From the NCBI RefSeq assembly GCF_013386585.1, contig NZ_JACARO010000038.1, forward strand, positions 213,147 to 277,146: a stretch of 64,000 nt of DNA, written 5' to 3'. Position numbers and translations under genes: made by a program. Of the stretch, positions 27,001 through 36,063 are shown piece by piece (positions within the stretch are counted from its first letter, which is position 1; each line of letters opens with the position of its first letter). Source of the DNA: Pseudomonas sp. P7548. GTDB lineage: Bacteria; Pseudomonadota; Gammaproteobacteria; Pseudomonadales; Pseudomonadaceae. The notes below the pieces were generated by a model, which saw only the letters and a program-made list of their open reading frames with translations, was not told the origin of the DNA and did no database searches.

Positions 27001-27516
27001 ATGACCAAACAAAACGCCTTTACTCGGGAAGACCTGCTGCGCTGCAGTCGCGGTGAGCTGTTCGGCCCAGGTAACGCGCAACTGCCCGCCCCGAACATGC
27101 TGATGGTGGATCGCATCACCCATATCAGCGAAGAGGGTGGCAAGTACGGCAAAGGTGAATTGGTCGCCGAGCTGGATATCACCCCGAACCTCTGGTTCTT
27201 CGCCTGCCACTTCGAAGGCGACCCTGTGATGCCAGGCTGCCTGGGCCTCGACGCCATGTGGCAGCTGGTCGGTTTCTACCTGGGCTGGCAAGGCCTGCCG
27301 GGCCGCGGTCGCGCCCTGGGTTCGGGCGAAGTGAAGTTCTTTGGCCAGGTTCTGCCGAGCGCCAAGAAAGTCACCTACAACATTCAAATCAAGCGCGTCC
27401 TCAAGGGCAAGCTGAACCTGGCCATCGCCGACGGTTCGGTGACTGTCGACGGTCGCGAGATCTATACTGCCGAAGGCCTTCGGGTCGGCGTATTCACTTC
27501 CACTGACAACTTTTAA
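27001..27516 (+). CDS. fabA: 3-hydroxydecanoyl-ACP dehydratase/isomerase
   Basis: 171 residues. Dehydrates 3-hydroxydecanoyl-ACP and isomerises the trans-2 to cis-3 double bond, the branch point to unsaturated fatty acids. The active-site H70 lies in WFFACHFEGDPVMPGC and D84 in LGLDAMWQL, both at the canonical positions. The RBS GAGGAG is 7 bases before ATG. fabB follows after 11 bases, forming the usual fabAB operon of gamma-proteobacteria. Confidence 0.98.
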   Translation: MTKQNAFTREDLLRCSRGELFGPGNAQLPAPNMLMVDRITHISEEGGKYGKGELVAELDITPNLWFFACHFEGDPVMPGCLGLDAMWQLVGFYLGWQGLPGRGRALGSGEVKFFGQVLPSAKKVTYNIQIKRVLKGKLNLAIADGSVTVDGREIYTAEGLRVGVFTSTDNF

Positions 27517-27527
27517 GGGTTATCCGC

Positions 27528-28748
27528 ATGCGCCGCGTCGTTATCACTGGTCTGGGCATCGTTTCTTGCCTGGGCAATGACAAAGAGACCGTCACCGCTA
27601 ACCTGCGTGCAAGTCGCCCTGGCATCCGCTTCAACCCGGAATATGCCGAAATGGGTCTGCGTAGCCAGGTTTCCGGCTCCATCGACCTGCCCCTCGAAGA
27701 ACTGATCGATCGCAAGATCTACCGCTTCGTCGGCCACGCTGCCGCCTACGCCTACCTGGCGATGAAAGACGCGATCGCCGACTCCGGCCTGACCGATGAC
27801 CAGGTATCGAACGTACGCACCGGCCTGATCGCCGGTTCCGGCGGCGCATCGACCCTGAACCAGATGGAAGCGCTGGATATCCTGCGCGAAAAAGGCGTGA
27901 AGCGCGTTGGCCCGTACCGTGTCACACGGACTATGGGCAGCACCGTTTCGGCCTGCCTGGCCACGCCGTTCCAGATCAAGGGCGTGAACTACTCGATCTC
28001 CTCCGCGTGTGCCACCAGTGCTCACTGCATCGGTACTGCGGTTGAGCAGATCCAACTGGGCAAGCAGGACATCGTGTTCGCTGGCGGCGGTGAAGAAGAA
28101 CATTGGAGCCAGTCGTTCCTGTTCGACGCCATGGGCGCACTGTCCACCCAGTACAACGAAACCCCGGAAAAGGCCTCCCGCGCCTACGACGCCAAGCGTG
28201 ACGGTTTTGTCATCGCCGGCGGCGGCGGCATGGTGGTGGTCGAGGAGCTGGAACACGCTCTGGCCCGTGGCGCCAAGATCTACGCGGAAATCGTCGGCTA
28301 CGGCGCCACTTCCGACGGCTACGACATGGTTGCACCGAGCGGTGAAGGCGCCATCCGCTGCATGCAGATGGCAATGTCCACCGTGGATACCCCAATCGAC
28401 TACCTGAACACCCACGGCACCTCGACTCCGGTCGGCGACGCCAAGGAAATGGAAGGCGTGCGTGCGGTATTCGGCGACAAGGCCCCGGCCATCAGCTCCA
28501 CCAAGAGCCTGTCGGGTCACTCCCTGGGCGCCGCTGGCGTTCACGAAGCGATCTACTGCCTGCTGATGATGGAAGGCAACTTCATGGCCGGCTCGGCCAA
28601 CATCGACGAGATCGATCCGGTGGTGGCAGATATGCCGATCCTGACCAAGACCGTCGAGAACGCAAAAATCGACACCGTGATGAGCAACAGCTTCGGCTTT
28701 GGTGGCACTAACGCCACCCTGGTGCTGAAACGCTGGCAGGGCAAGTAA
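27528..28748 (+). CDS. fabB: Beta-ketoacyl-ACP synthase I
   Basis: 406 residues. Elongates cis-3-decenoyl-ACP, the step that commits to unsaturated fatty acids. The Cys-His-His triad is C161 (SSACATSAHC), H296 (NTHGTSTPVGD) and H331 (KSLSGHSLGAAG), with K326 in the same region. The C-terminal GFGGTNATLVL is standard. It is followed by a strong terminator. Second gene of fabAB, so it shares the operator upstream of fabA. Confidence 0.98.
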   Translation: MRRVVITGLGIVSCLGNDKETVTANLRASRPGIRFNPEYAEMGLRSQVSGSIDLPLEELIDRKIYRFVGHAAAYAYLAMKDAIADSGLTDDQVSNVRTGLIAGSGGASTLNQMEALDILREKGVKRVGPYRVTRTMGSTVSACLATPFQIKGVNYSISSACATSAHCIGTAVEQIQLGKQDIVFAGGGEEEHWSQSFLFDAMGALSTQYNETPEKASRAYDAKRDGFVIAGGGGMVVVEELEHALARGAKIYAEIVGYGATSDGYDMVAPSGEGAIRCMQMAMSTVDTPIDYLNTHGTSTPVGDAKEMEGVRAVFGDKAPAISSTKSLSGHSLGAAGVHEAIYCLLMMEGNFMAGSANIDEIDPVVADMPILTKTVENAKIDTVMSNSFGFGGTNATLVLKRWQGK

Positions 28749-28768
28749 GACCTGTCGCTTGAACGCAT

Positions 28769-28799
28769 GAAAAAGCCCCGACTGGTTCGGGGCTTTTTT
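28769..28799. terminator. Intrinsic terminator after fabB
   Basis: Stem AAAGCCCCGA with TTCGGGGCTTT, loop CTGG, then a T-run. It ends the fabAB transcript 21 bases after the fabB stop. Confidence 0.9.
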
Positions 28800-28832
28800 A
28801 TGGGTGACAGCATTCAAAACCGAGTCGTCTGC

Positions 28833-28913
28833 ATCGCAGGCAAGCCAGCTCCCACAGTGACCGAGTACATCCTGAAGGAACGCGGTCAGTGTGGGAGCTG
28901 GCTTGCCTGCGAT
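28833..28913. repeat. REP pair (GGGAGCTGGCTTGCCTGCGAT type), tails-out orientation
   Basis: ATCGCAGGCAAGCCAGCT opens the left arm and its complement closes the right arm at 28913. It lies between the fabB terminator and the convergent chemoreceptor gene. The relative orientation is opposite to the pairs at 38281 and 40054, where GGGAGC is outermost. Confidence 0.85.
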
Positions 28914-28935
28914 CGGCCCAACGAGACCTTGCGCA

Positions 28936-30561
28936 CTACACCGAAAACCGCGCCACCATGGTGTTCAAATCCACCGCCAACCGCGACAGCTCCTGGCTCG
29001 CCGCACTGGTCTGATTCGCCCCGGTAGACGTCTGGTGCGCCAGATCACGAATGTTCATCAAGTTGCGATCCACCTCCCGCGCCACCGCCGCCTGCTGCTC
29101 AGAGGCACTGGCAATCACCAGGTTGCGCTCATTGATCAGGGTAAAGGCCGAGGCGATGTCCTCCAGCGCCGTGCCCGCCGACTTGGCGATGTCCAGGGTC
29201 GAACGTGCGCGACTGTTGCTTTGCTGCATGGAGCTGACCGCCTGGTCGGTGCCTTGCTGAATGCCGCTGATCATCAGCTCGATTTCCTGGGTCGACTGCT
29301 GGGTGCGATGGGCCAGGGCGCGCACCTCGTCGGCCACCACCGCAAAACCTCGCCCGGCATCCCCGGCGCGTGCCGCCTCGATCGCCGCGTTCAGCGCCAG
29401 CAGGTTGGTCTGCTCGGCAATCGCGCGGATCACATCCAGCACCTTACTGATCCCGTAGACCTTCTGCGCCAAATCCTCGACCTGGGTCACGTTGTCGGTC
29501 ACATCGGTGGCCAGCGCCTCAATCGACACCACAGTCTGATGCACTTGCTGGCGCCCATGCTGGGCAATACGGTCGGACTCACGGGACGCCTGGGAGGTGG
29601 CCACCGCATTGCTCGCCACCTCTTCCACCGCCGCCGTCATCTGGTTGACCGCTGTCGCCGCCTGCTCGATTTCCTGGTTTTGCTGGTGCAAGCCACGGGT
29701 GGCGTCTTCGGTCACACAACTGAGTTCCTCTGAGGCGGACGCCAGCTGGTTCGAAGACTCGGCAATGCGCCGGATCGTGTCACGCAGGTTCGCCTGCATG
29801 CCCTTGAGTGCCTGCTGCAAGCGTGCCGGCTCATCGTTGCCACTGACGCTGATGTCACCGGTCAGGTCGCCACTGGCCACACTCTGGGCGACTTTCAGCG
29901 ACTGGGCCAGGGGCAGCACAATGCTGCGGGTCAGCCATACGGCCAGGCCGATGGTGATCAGCGCCGTCAGCCCAATCATGCCGACCACCCAGCTACGGGA
30001 CTGGCTGAACACGCTTTGCGCGAGATTGGCCGCGTGGTTGGCGTTGGTTTTGTTCAACTCGACCAGATCGTGCAACGTGCCGGCCATTTCGTCGGCCAAC
30101 TGGTTCATCTCACCGTTGACCACTTTGATCGCGTCTTCCAACTGATTGGCCTTGGAAAACCCCATGACCTGCTCCTGGAGCTGCAGGTATTGCTGCTCCT
30201 GGGCCTTGAAGCGATCAAACAGCGCATGCTCCTCGGGCAGCACGATCAGCGCCTCATAGAGGGTTTGGGCGTGGTGCAGGCCACTTTTGAGGTCGGCCAG
30301 CTTCTGTTCATTCTGCGCCAGCGCCTGCGGGTCACGGTTGACCAGCAAGCGCAGGGTCAGCGCACGCACCCGCAGCAGGTCCTGGCTCATCTCGCCCACG
30401 GCCATCACGCTGGGCAGCCAGTTGTTTTCCACCTGGTCCGATTGCTGGCGCATATTGGCCATCTGCAACAGGGCGAAGCCGCCCAAAGCGAAAACCATCA
30501 ACGCCAACAGGCCAAACCCCAAACCTGCACGCGGGGCGATATTCAGACTTCTGATACTCAT
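28936..30561 (-). CDS. Methyl-accepting chemotaxis protein with four-helix-bundle sensor
   Basis: 541 residues. TM1 is at about 12-33, then a periplasmic 4HB_MCP-type bundle of about 155 residues, TM2 at about 190-211, HAMP and a signalling domain with tip EAARAGDAGRGF at 395-406. The length and place beside fabAB match P. aeruginosa PA1608 as I recall it. Ligand unknown. RBS AAGGAGCC upstream of ATG. Compared with the chemoreceptor at 5084, the sensor is about 100 residues shorter, so the two are different sensory classes. Confidence 0.93.
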   Translation of the reverse strand: MSIRSLNIAPRAGLGFGLLALMVFALGGFALLQMANMRQQSDQVENNWLPSVMAVGEMSQDLLRVRALTLRLLVNRDPQALAQNEQKLADLKSGLHHAQTLYEALIVLPEEHALFDRFKAQEQQYLQLQEQVMGFSKANQLEDAIKVVNGEMNQLADEMAGTLHDLVELNKTNANHAANLAQSVFSQSRSWVVGMIGLTALITIGLAVWLTRSIVLPLAQSLKVAQSVASGDLTGDISVSGNDEPARLQQALKGMQANLRDTIRRIAESSNQLASASEELSCVTEDATRGLHQQNQEIEQAATAVNQMTAAVEEVASNAVATSQASRESDRIAQHGRQQVHQTVVSIEALATDVTDNVTQVEDLAQKVYGISKVLDVIRAIAEQTNLLALNAAIEAARAGDAGRGFAVVADEVRALAHRTQQSTQEIELMISGIQQGTDQAVSSMQQSNSRARSTLDIAKSAGTALEDIASAFTLINERNLVIASASEQQAAVAREVDRNLMNIRDLAHQTSTGANQTSAASQELSRLAVDLNTMVARFSV

Positions 30562-30656
30562 GCCTTGGCTCCTTCCAAGTGCGCTGCATCCATTTGCAGC
30601 CAGCTCTTGAAAGGTATCGGCGCCTTAGCCTCTTTGCGTAAGACGAAAACGCGATA

Positions 30657-31679
30657 TCAACGTCGCACACCATCGCGAGCAGTTTCAGGCAGGATCGCCA
30701 GGAAGTTGTCCCGCGCGACGTTGCGGGCGATGTCTTCCGGCAAAGCATCCAGAAAAGGATCAAAGCGGCGCATTTCCTTACCCAGTTTATTGAAGCGCCC
30801 TACGACGTCCGAGCCCAGCATAAAGCGCGTAGGGAAGCGCTCCACGAGCTTGACCCACTCCGGGCGTGGCTGACCGGCGTCATCCAGCAAATACGGCGTG
30901 AGCATGCTCCAGGACAGGTCGATGTAGAGGTTCGGATAAGCCTCCAGCAGACGGTTCAAGGTCGGCAGCAAAAAGTCCATCTGTACCTGATGACGGTGGA
31001 TTTCCTTGCTGGTGCCGGCATGAGCCCAGATAAAACGGGTGTGCGGGTGGTTGCGCAGTGGCTCTTCTACCTCGGCCAGGTACAGCGGGTTGCGCTCACG
31101 CTTGGAGGTGATGTTGGAATGCAGCATCACCGGCAGATCGTTTTCTGCTGCCAGGTGATAGATGCGGGTCATGGCTTCGTTATTCGCGCGCGGAGTGTCA
31201 CCGGCGGTGATAGCCGTGAGGTCGTCATGGCGGGTGAAGACTTCACCGATGCCCTGCCACAGTCCTGGATTGAGGTCGAGCATACGCTGGATATGGGCGA
31301 CCGAGTTCTTGTCGTTGGGGTTGAAGCCAGACAGAAAGGGATGAAAGTGCTGGCGCTGCTCCGGGGGCAGTTTGTTGAGCGCGGCGGCGACGATCACGTC
31401 GGTGGCGCTGTACCAGTAGGCGTCGGCGTCGTCACCGGCGTAATAGCGTGGGCGCTTGGGTTCGTCTTCGTGCCATTTTTTTGCGACGGGGATGCCGGAA
31501 ATCATCACGTGCTCGATGCGGTTGTCAGCCATCGCCTTGAGCAGCTTGTCCATGCCCGCGGTTTCCTGGAAGAAGTCCACGTAATGCAGGTGCGCATCGC
31601 TGTAGGCATAGTCGCGGGCCTGCACCACAAGGCTGCTGGTGGCGAGCAACAGGGCAAGGGTCAGGCGGGTCCAGGGCAC
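30657..31679 (-). CDS. Exported amidohydrolase-family protein
   Basis: 340 residues with a GTG start at 31679 (GAGG 8 bases upstream). Signal peptide (LTLALLLATSSLVVQA, cleavage near residue 21). The mature protein is a TIM-barrel amidohydrolase of the Amidohydro_2 type: metal motif DAHLHY at the start of the barrel, VMLHSN, WAHAG and GSDVVG at strand ends. Such enzymes are usually cytoplasmic decarboxylases or hydrolases; a secreted one is less common. Substrate unknown. It stands alone 95 bases upstream of the chemoreceptor. Confidence 0.85.
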   Translation of the reverse strand: MPWTRLTLALLLATSSLVVQARDYAYSDAHLHYVDFFQETAGMDKLLKAMADNRIEHVMISGIPVAKKWHEDEPKRPRYYAGDDADAYWYSATDVIVAAALNKLPPEQRQHFHPFLSGFNPNDKNSVAHIQRMLDLNPGLWQGIGEVFTRHDDLTAITAGDTPRANNEAMTRIYHLAAENDLPVMLHSNITSKRERNPLYLAEVEEPLRNHPHTRFIWAHAGTSKEIHRHQVQMDFLLPTLNRLLEAYPNLYIDLSWSMLTPYLLDDAGQPRPEWVKLVERFPTRFMLGSDVVGRFNKLGKEMRRFDPFLDALPEDIARNVARDNFLAILPETARDGVRR

Positions 31680-31820
31680 GGTAAAACCTCGATAAGGGGG
31701 GCTACGAGTAGACCTTGGGTGCCCAGCCAGGGTTCATCCGCAAAAAAACGTGGAACACCCCAGTGCCAGCATGCTCTATACCTTCATGACCCTTTCTCCT
31801 GCCGCCCTGTGAGGTTCACC

Positions 31821-32237
31821 ATGCCTGTTACCGTCAACACCCTGAACCACGACAACTTCCGCCACAGCGTGAACATCAATAACCACGAGCTGTTCACCGA
31901 CCTGCCCAAGAGCCTGGGCGGGGACGATTCGGCGCCCTCCCCTCACGACTACTTCGACGCGGCGCTGGCCTCGTGCAAGGCCCTGACGGTCAAGCTCTAC
32001 GCGCAGAAAAAAGACATCCCGCTGACCGGCGTGACCGTCGAGGTGACCCATGACAGCAGCGAAGAACAAAAGGGCAAATACAAGCTCAACGTCAAGCTGA
32101 CCCTCAAGGGTGTGCTCACTGATGAGCAGCGCGACGAACTGCACCGCGTGGCCGACCGTTGCCCGGTCCATAAGCTGATGACCACCGCCGACGTCAGCAT
32201 CGAAACCCAACTGTCGGAAGGCGCCTTCAGCCAGTAG
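31821..32237 (+). CDS. OsmC/Ohr-family protein
   Basis: 138 residues. Two conserved cysteines, C52 in LASCKAL and C114 in DRCPVHK, form the thiol-peroxidase-type redox pair of the family. The sequence is closest in feel to the YhfA/OsmC-like branch rather than Ohr. Proposed role: reduction of organic peroxides or a related thiol function. The ATG at 31821 has GAGG at 7 bases; the frame continues far upstream across the antisense of the amidohydrolase gene and that part is not coding. Confidence 0.88.
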   Translation: MPVTVNTLNHDNFRHSVNINNHELFTDLPKSLGGDDSAPSPHDYFDAALASCKALTVKLYAQKKDIPLTGVTVEVTHDSSEEQKGKYKLNVKLTLKGVLTDEQRDELHRVADRCPVHKLMTTADVSIETQLSEGAFSQ

Positions 32238-32302
32238 CAGCAACCTGGCGTCGAGCGGGTTATGCTCAAGAGGCCTCTAACCCGCTCAGACAGGGACGCC
32301 CC

Positions 32303-33169
32303 ATGACCACCCTCACCGTGATCCGCCCTCGCCCCGAAGATGTCGAGGGCCAGCCGATCCTGCGCCCGCTGCCCTCGCGGGAATGCCGCAGCGTCGGCCC
32401 CTTCGTGTTTTTCGACCATATGTTGCTCACCCGCTACGCGCCGGGCAGCGGCATGAATATCCGCCAGCATCCGCATATCGGACTGTCGACCCTCACCTAC
32501 CTGTTTGAAGGCACGCTGCAACACAAGGACAGCCTGGGCTCGGACCAAGTGGTGCAGGCCGGCGATGTCAGCTGGATGACCGCTGGCAGCGCCATCGCCC
32601 ACGTCGAGCGAACACCCGAGGCGGTCAAGGCCAGCGGTTTCAGCCTGCACGGCCTGCAAGTGTGGCTGGCCTCCCCCAAGGACCACGAAACCGGCCCGGG
32701 ACACTACAGCCATCACCCGGCAGCGAGCTTGCCGGTCAGCGACAACCTGGGGGTGCAGATCCGCCTGATCGCCGGCAGTGGGTTCTGCCTCAAATCACCG
32801 GTGCCGGTGCTTTCGCCCACGTTGTACGCCGATGTGCAGATGCAGACGGCTACCACCTTGCTGATCCCGGACGAGCACGAGGAACGGGCGGTGTATGTGC
32901 TGGAGGGTGATGCGCAATTGGACGGTGAGGCACTGGACGTGCACAGCCTGGTGGTATTGCCGATCGGGCGGGAAATGACCCTGTTTGCCGAAAGCGACTG
33001 CCACCTGGTGGTGTTTGGCGGTGCACCGTTGGACGGGCCACGGCGAATCAACTGGAATTTTGTGGCGAGTGATCCGGCGGTGATCGAGCAGGCCAGGCAG
33101 CGCTGGGCAGCCGGGGATTGGCCGACGGTGCCGGGTGAGTCTGAGAGAATTGAGTTGCCGGTGAGATAG
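32303..33169 (+). CDS. Pirin-family cupin protein
   Basis: 288 residues with two cupin domains. The metal ligands of pirins are in place: H56 and H58 (RQHPHIGLSTLTY), H100 and E102 (AIAHVERTP). Bacterial pirins such as YhhW have quercetin 2,3-dioxygenase activity in vitro; other pirins act through protein binding, so the role here is open. RBS AGGGA 7 bases before ATG. It follows the OsmC-like gene by 65 bases and could share its transcript. Confidence 0.92.
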   Translation: MTTLTVIRPRPEDVEGQPILRPLPSRECRSVGPFVFFDHMLLTRYAPGSGMNIRQHPHIGLSTLTYLFEGTLQHKDSLGSDQVVQAGDVSWMTAGSAIAHVERTPEAVKASGFSLHGLQVWLASPKDHETGPGHYSHHPAASLPVSDNLGVQIRLIAGSGFCLKSPVPVLSPTLYADVQMQTATTLLIPDEHEERAVYVLEGDAQLDGEALDVHSLVVLPIGREMTLFAESDCHLVVFGGAPLDGPRRINWNFVASDPAVIEQARQRWAAGDWPTVPGESERIELPVR

Positions 33170-33171
33170 CA

Positions 33172-33255
33172 TTCGCGAGCAAGCCCGCTCCCACATTTTG
33201 ACCGCATTCCAACAGGTAAAATACGGTCGAATATGGGAGCGGGCTTGCTCGCGAA
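33172..33255. repeat. REP pair (TTCGCGAGCAAGCCCGCTCCCACA type)
   Basis: Inverted pair with TTCGCGAGCAAGCCCGCT as left arm and AGCGGGCTTGCTCGCGAA ending at 33255. It starts two bases after the pirin stop and separates it from the convergent dienelactone hydrolase gene. Confidence 0.85.
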
Positions 33256-33280
33256 GAGGCCGGAACAGGCGCTGAAAAAA

Positions 33281-34003
33281 TCAGGCCTTGAACACTTCAT
33301 CCAGCAAATTGTGCATCGAGGTGAATGCCCGCTTGGCCGTCTTGGCGTCGTACATCATCTTGCCCGGCACGTTGGCGTGCGGGTCGGTAAAGGAATGCAC
33401 CGCACCGCCGTAGCTCAGAAGCTGCCAATCTACGCCAGCCGCGTTCATTTCTTCTTCAAACTTCGGCAACTGCTCTTTCGGCACCAATGGGTCGGAAGCA
33501 CCGTGCAGCACCAGCACCGAGCCCTTGACGTGTTTTGCGCCGTCCGGGTTCTGGGTGTCGATGGTGCCGTGGAACGATACGGCCGCCTTCAAGGGGGCAC
33601 CGGTACGCGCCAGTTCCAGCGAGCAGAAGCCGCCAAAGCAGAATCCGAAGGTCGCCAGTTTCGAAGTATCCACCTCGGCCTGGGCCTTGAGTTGCTCGAA
33701 CGCCGCCTGCATGCGCTTGAGCAGTTGCGGGTTGTCATTTTTCAACGGCATCATCGCCGCGCCGGCTTCATCGCCATTCGACGGACGCACGGTCTGCCCA
33801 TACAGGTCGGCGATCAGCACCACGTAGCCCTTGCTGGCAACGCTCTTGGCGATCTCTTCAGCACCTGCACTCACACCCATCCAGTTCGGCGCCATCAACA
33901 GGCCTGGCAGCGCCCCTTTGTGGCTGGCATCGAACGCCAGACGGCTTTCATAAGACTGGCCATCAATCTGATAGACCACGGAACGTACAGTGACTTGGCT
34001 CAT
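33281..34003 (-). CDS. Dienelactone hydrolase family protein
   Basis: 240 residues. The triad is C122 in GFCFGG (Cys nucleophile, the mark of dienelactone hydrolases), D171 in HGASDPLVP and H203 in GAVHSF. No aromatic-degradation genes surround it, so a housekeeping or detoxifying role is more likely than chlorocatechol catabolism. The second of two adjacent ATGs (34003) is better spaced from GGAG than the first (34006). It lies directly downstream of htpG but behind a terminator. Confidence 0.9.
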   Translation of the reverse strand: MSQVTVRSVVYQIDGQSYESRLAFDASHKGALPGLLMAPNWMGVSAGAEEIAKSVASKGYVVLIADLYGQTVRPSNGDEAGAAMMPLKNDNPQLLKRMQAAFEQLKAQAEVDTSKLATFGFCFGGFCSLELARTGAPLKAAVSFHGTIDTQNPDGAKHVKGSVLVLHGASDPLVPKEQLPKFEEEMNAAGVDWQLLSYGGAVHSFTDPHANVPGKMMYDAKTAKRAFTSMHNLLDEVFKA

Positions 34004-34033
34004 CATTTACTCCAGTTGAGGTGCGCTAGAACG

Positions 34034-34058
34034 AAAAAACCCGCCGAAGCGGGTTTTT
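34034..34058. terminator. Intrinsic terminator of htpG
   Basis: AAAAAACCCGC, loop CGAA, GCGGGTTTTT. It lies 12 bases past the htpG stop on the minus strand and separates htpG from the dienelactone hydrolase gene. Confidence 0.88.
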
Positions 34059-34069
34059 CTACAACGGTG

Positions 34070-35974
34070 TTAAACCGACAGTTCAACCAACAGCTTGTTC
34101 AGTCGGCGCACGTAGGCCGCCGGGTCTTTCAGGCTGTCGCCAGCGGCCAGGGCCGCCTGGTCGAAGAGGATGTGCGACAGGTCGCCAAAACGCTCTTCGC
34201 TCTGCTCGCCGTCGAGCTTCTCGATCAGCGGGTGAGCCGGGTTGAATTCGAAGATCGGCTTGGAATCCGGCACCTTCTGCCCGCTGGCTTCGAGGATCTG
34301 GCGCATCTGCATGCCCAGGTCCTGCTCGCCAATGGCCAGGATCGCCGGGGAGTCGGTCAGGCGGTGCGATACCCGCACTTCGCTGACGGCCTCGCCCAAG
34401 GCGGTCTTGATGCGCTCCACCAGGCCTTCTTTGGCCTTGGCGACTTCTTCGGCTTCCTTCTTCTCTTCTTCGGAGTCCAGGTTACCCAGGTCCAGGTCAC
34501 CACGGGCCACGTCGACGAAGGACTTGCCGTCGAACTCGCTGAGGTAGCTCATCAGCCACTCATCGATACGGTCGGTCAGCAGCAGCACTTCGATGCCTTT
34601 CTTGCGGAAGACTTCCAGGTGCGGGCTGTTCTTGACCTGGGCGTAGGTTTCGCCGGTCAGGTAGTAGATCTTGTCCTGACCTTCCTTGGCGCGTGCCAGG
34701 TACTCGGCCAGGGACACCACCTGCTCGCCACCTTCTTCCTGAGTCGAAGCGAAGCGCAGCAGACCAGCAATTTTTTCCTTGTTGGCGAAATCTTCAGCCG
34801 GGCCTTCTTTCATCACCTGGCCGAAGTTTTTCCAGAAGCCCTTGTATTGCTCAGGCTCGTTCTTCGCCAGTTTTTCCAGCATGTCGAGTACGCGCTTGGT
34901 CAGCGCCGACTTCATGGAATCGATGATCGGGTCTTTCTGCAGGATTTCCCGCGACACGTTCAGCGACAGGTCGTTGGAGTCGACCACACCCTTGATGAAG
35001 CGCAGGTACAGCGGCAGGAAGGATTCCGCCTGGTCCATCACGAACACGCGCTGCACGTAGAGCTTCAGGCCCTTCGGCGCTTCACGCTGGTACAGGTCGA
35101 ACGGCGCGCGGGCCGGCACGTACAGCAGCGAGCTGTATTCCAGCTTGCCTTCGACCTTGTTGTGGCTCCAGCTCAGCGGGTTTTCGTAGTCGTGGGCGAT
35201 GTGCTTGTAGAACTCCTGGTATTCCTCGTCCTTGACTTCGGTACGCGGACGGGTCCACAAGGCGCTGGCGCGGTTGACCACTTCCCATTCCAGGGCAGGT
35301 TTTTCCTCGCCTTCGGCAGCGGCCTGTTCTTTAGGCAGCTCGATCGGCAGTGCGATGTGGTCGGAGTACTTCTTGATGATGTTGCGCAGGCGCCAGCCGT
35401 CGGCGAACTCGTCTTCGCCGGATTTAAGGTGCAGTACGATGCGGGTGCCACGGTCAGCCTTGTCGATAGTGGCGATTTCGAACTCGCCCTCGCCTTTGGA
35501 AGCCCAGTGCACGCCTTCGCTGGCCGCGAGGCCGGCACGACGGCTGAACACTTCAACCTTGTCGGCCACGATGAAGGCCGAGTAGAAGCCCACGCCGAAC
35601 TGGCCGATCAGGTGCGAATCTTTCTTCTGGTCGCCCGAGAGGTTCTTCATGAAATCGGCCGTACCGGACTTGGCGATGGTCCCCAGGTGGGTGATCGCAT
35701 CGTCACGGCTCATGCCGATACCGTTGTCTTCGAGGGTGACGGTCTTGGCGTCTTTGTCGAAGCTCACACGGATTTTCAGTTCGGCGCCACCTTCCAGCAA
35801 CTCAGGCTTGGACAGGGCTTCGAAACGTAATTTGTCGACAGCGTCAGAGGCGTTCGAGATCAATTCGCGAAGGAAGATTTCCTTGTTGGAATACAGCGAA
35901 TGGATCATGAGGTGCAGCAGTTGCTTCACCTCGGTCTGGAAGCCCAGGGTTTCCTTTTGAGTTTCCACACTCAT
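34070..35974 (-). CDS. htpG: Molecular chaperone HtpG (Hsp90)
   Basis: 634 residues. ATP-dependent chaperone acting on client proteins late in folding. The N-terminal GHKL ATPase has ELISNASDAVDKLR, DNGIGM and GQFGVGFYSAF; the middle domain has the conserved SNDLSLNVSREILQ; the C-terminal dimerisation region ends NKLLVELSV. The start MSVETQKETLGFQ (35974) matches homologues; an ATG two codons earlier and longer frame extensions exist. RBS GGAG. Normally a heat-shock gene; I did not find a clear sigma-32 promoter by eye. Confidence 0.98.
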   Translation of the reverse strand: MSVETQKETLGFQTEVKQLLHLMIHSLYSNKEIFLRELISNASDAVDKLRFEALSKPELLEGGAELKIRVSFDKDAKTVTLEDNGIGMSRDDAITHLGTIAKSGTADFMKNLSGDQKKDSHLIGQFGVGFYSAFIVADKVEVFSRRAGLAASEGVHWASKGEGEFEIATIDKADRGTRIVLHLKSGEDEFADGWRLRNIIKKYSDHIALPIELPKEQAAAEGEEKPALEWEVVNRASALWTRPRTEVKDEEYQEFYKHIAHDYENPLSWSHNKVEGKLEYSSLLYVPARAPFDLYQREAPKGLKLYVQRVFVMDQAESFLPLYLRFIKGVVDSNDLSLNVSREILQKDPIIDSMKSALTKRVLDMLEKLAKNEPEQYKGFWKNFGQVMKEGPAEDFANKEKIAGLLRFASTQEEGGEQVVSLAEYLARAKEGQDKIYYLTGETYAQVKNSPHLEVFRKKGIEVLLLTDRIDEWLMSYLSEFDGKSFVDVARGDLDLGNLDSEEEKKEAEEVAKAKEGLVERIKTALGEAVSEVRVSHRLTDSPAILAIGEQDLGMQMRQILEASGQKVPDSKPIFEFNPAHPLIEKLDGEQSEERFGDLSHILFDQAALAAGDSLKDPAAYVRRLNKLLVELSV

Positions 35975-36063
35975 GGTCATCAAACTCCAATTGGATGGCA
36001 GTGGCCGCCCCCTCGAGGGTGAGCGGCGGGTTGTCATCAAAGTTGGGGGCTAAGACAGGGATT

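Noticed and set aside
30990..31820. N-terminal extension of the OsmC-like gene
   Set aside because: This part is antisense to the amidohydrolase; the ATG at 31821 has a good ribosome site and gives the family length.
33233..35830. Long open frame of 865 codons on the plus strand
   Set aside because: Antisense to the dienelactone hydrolase and htpG genes, spans a terminator and has no recognisable domains.
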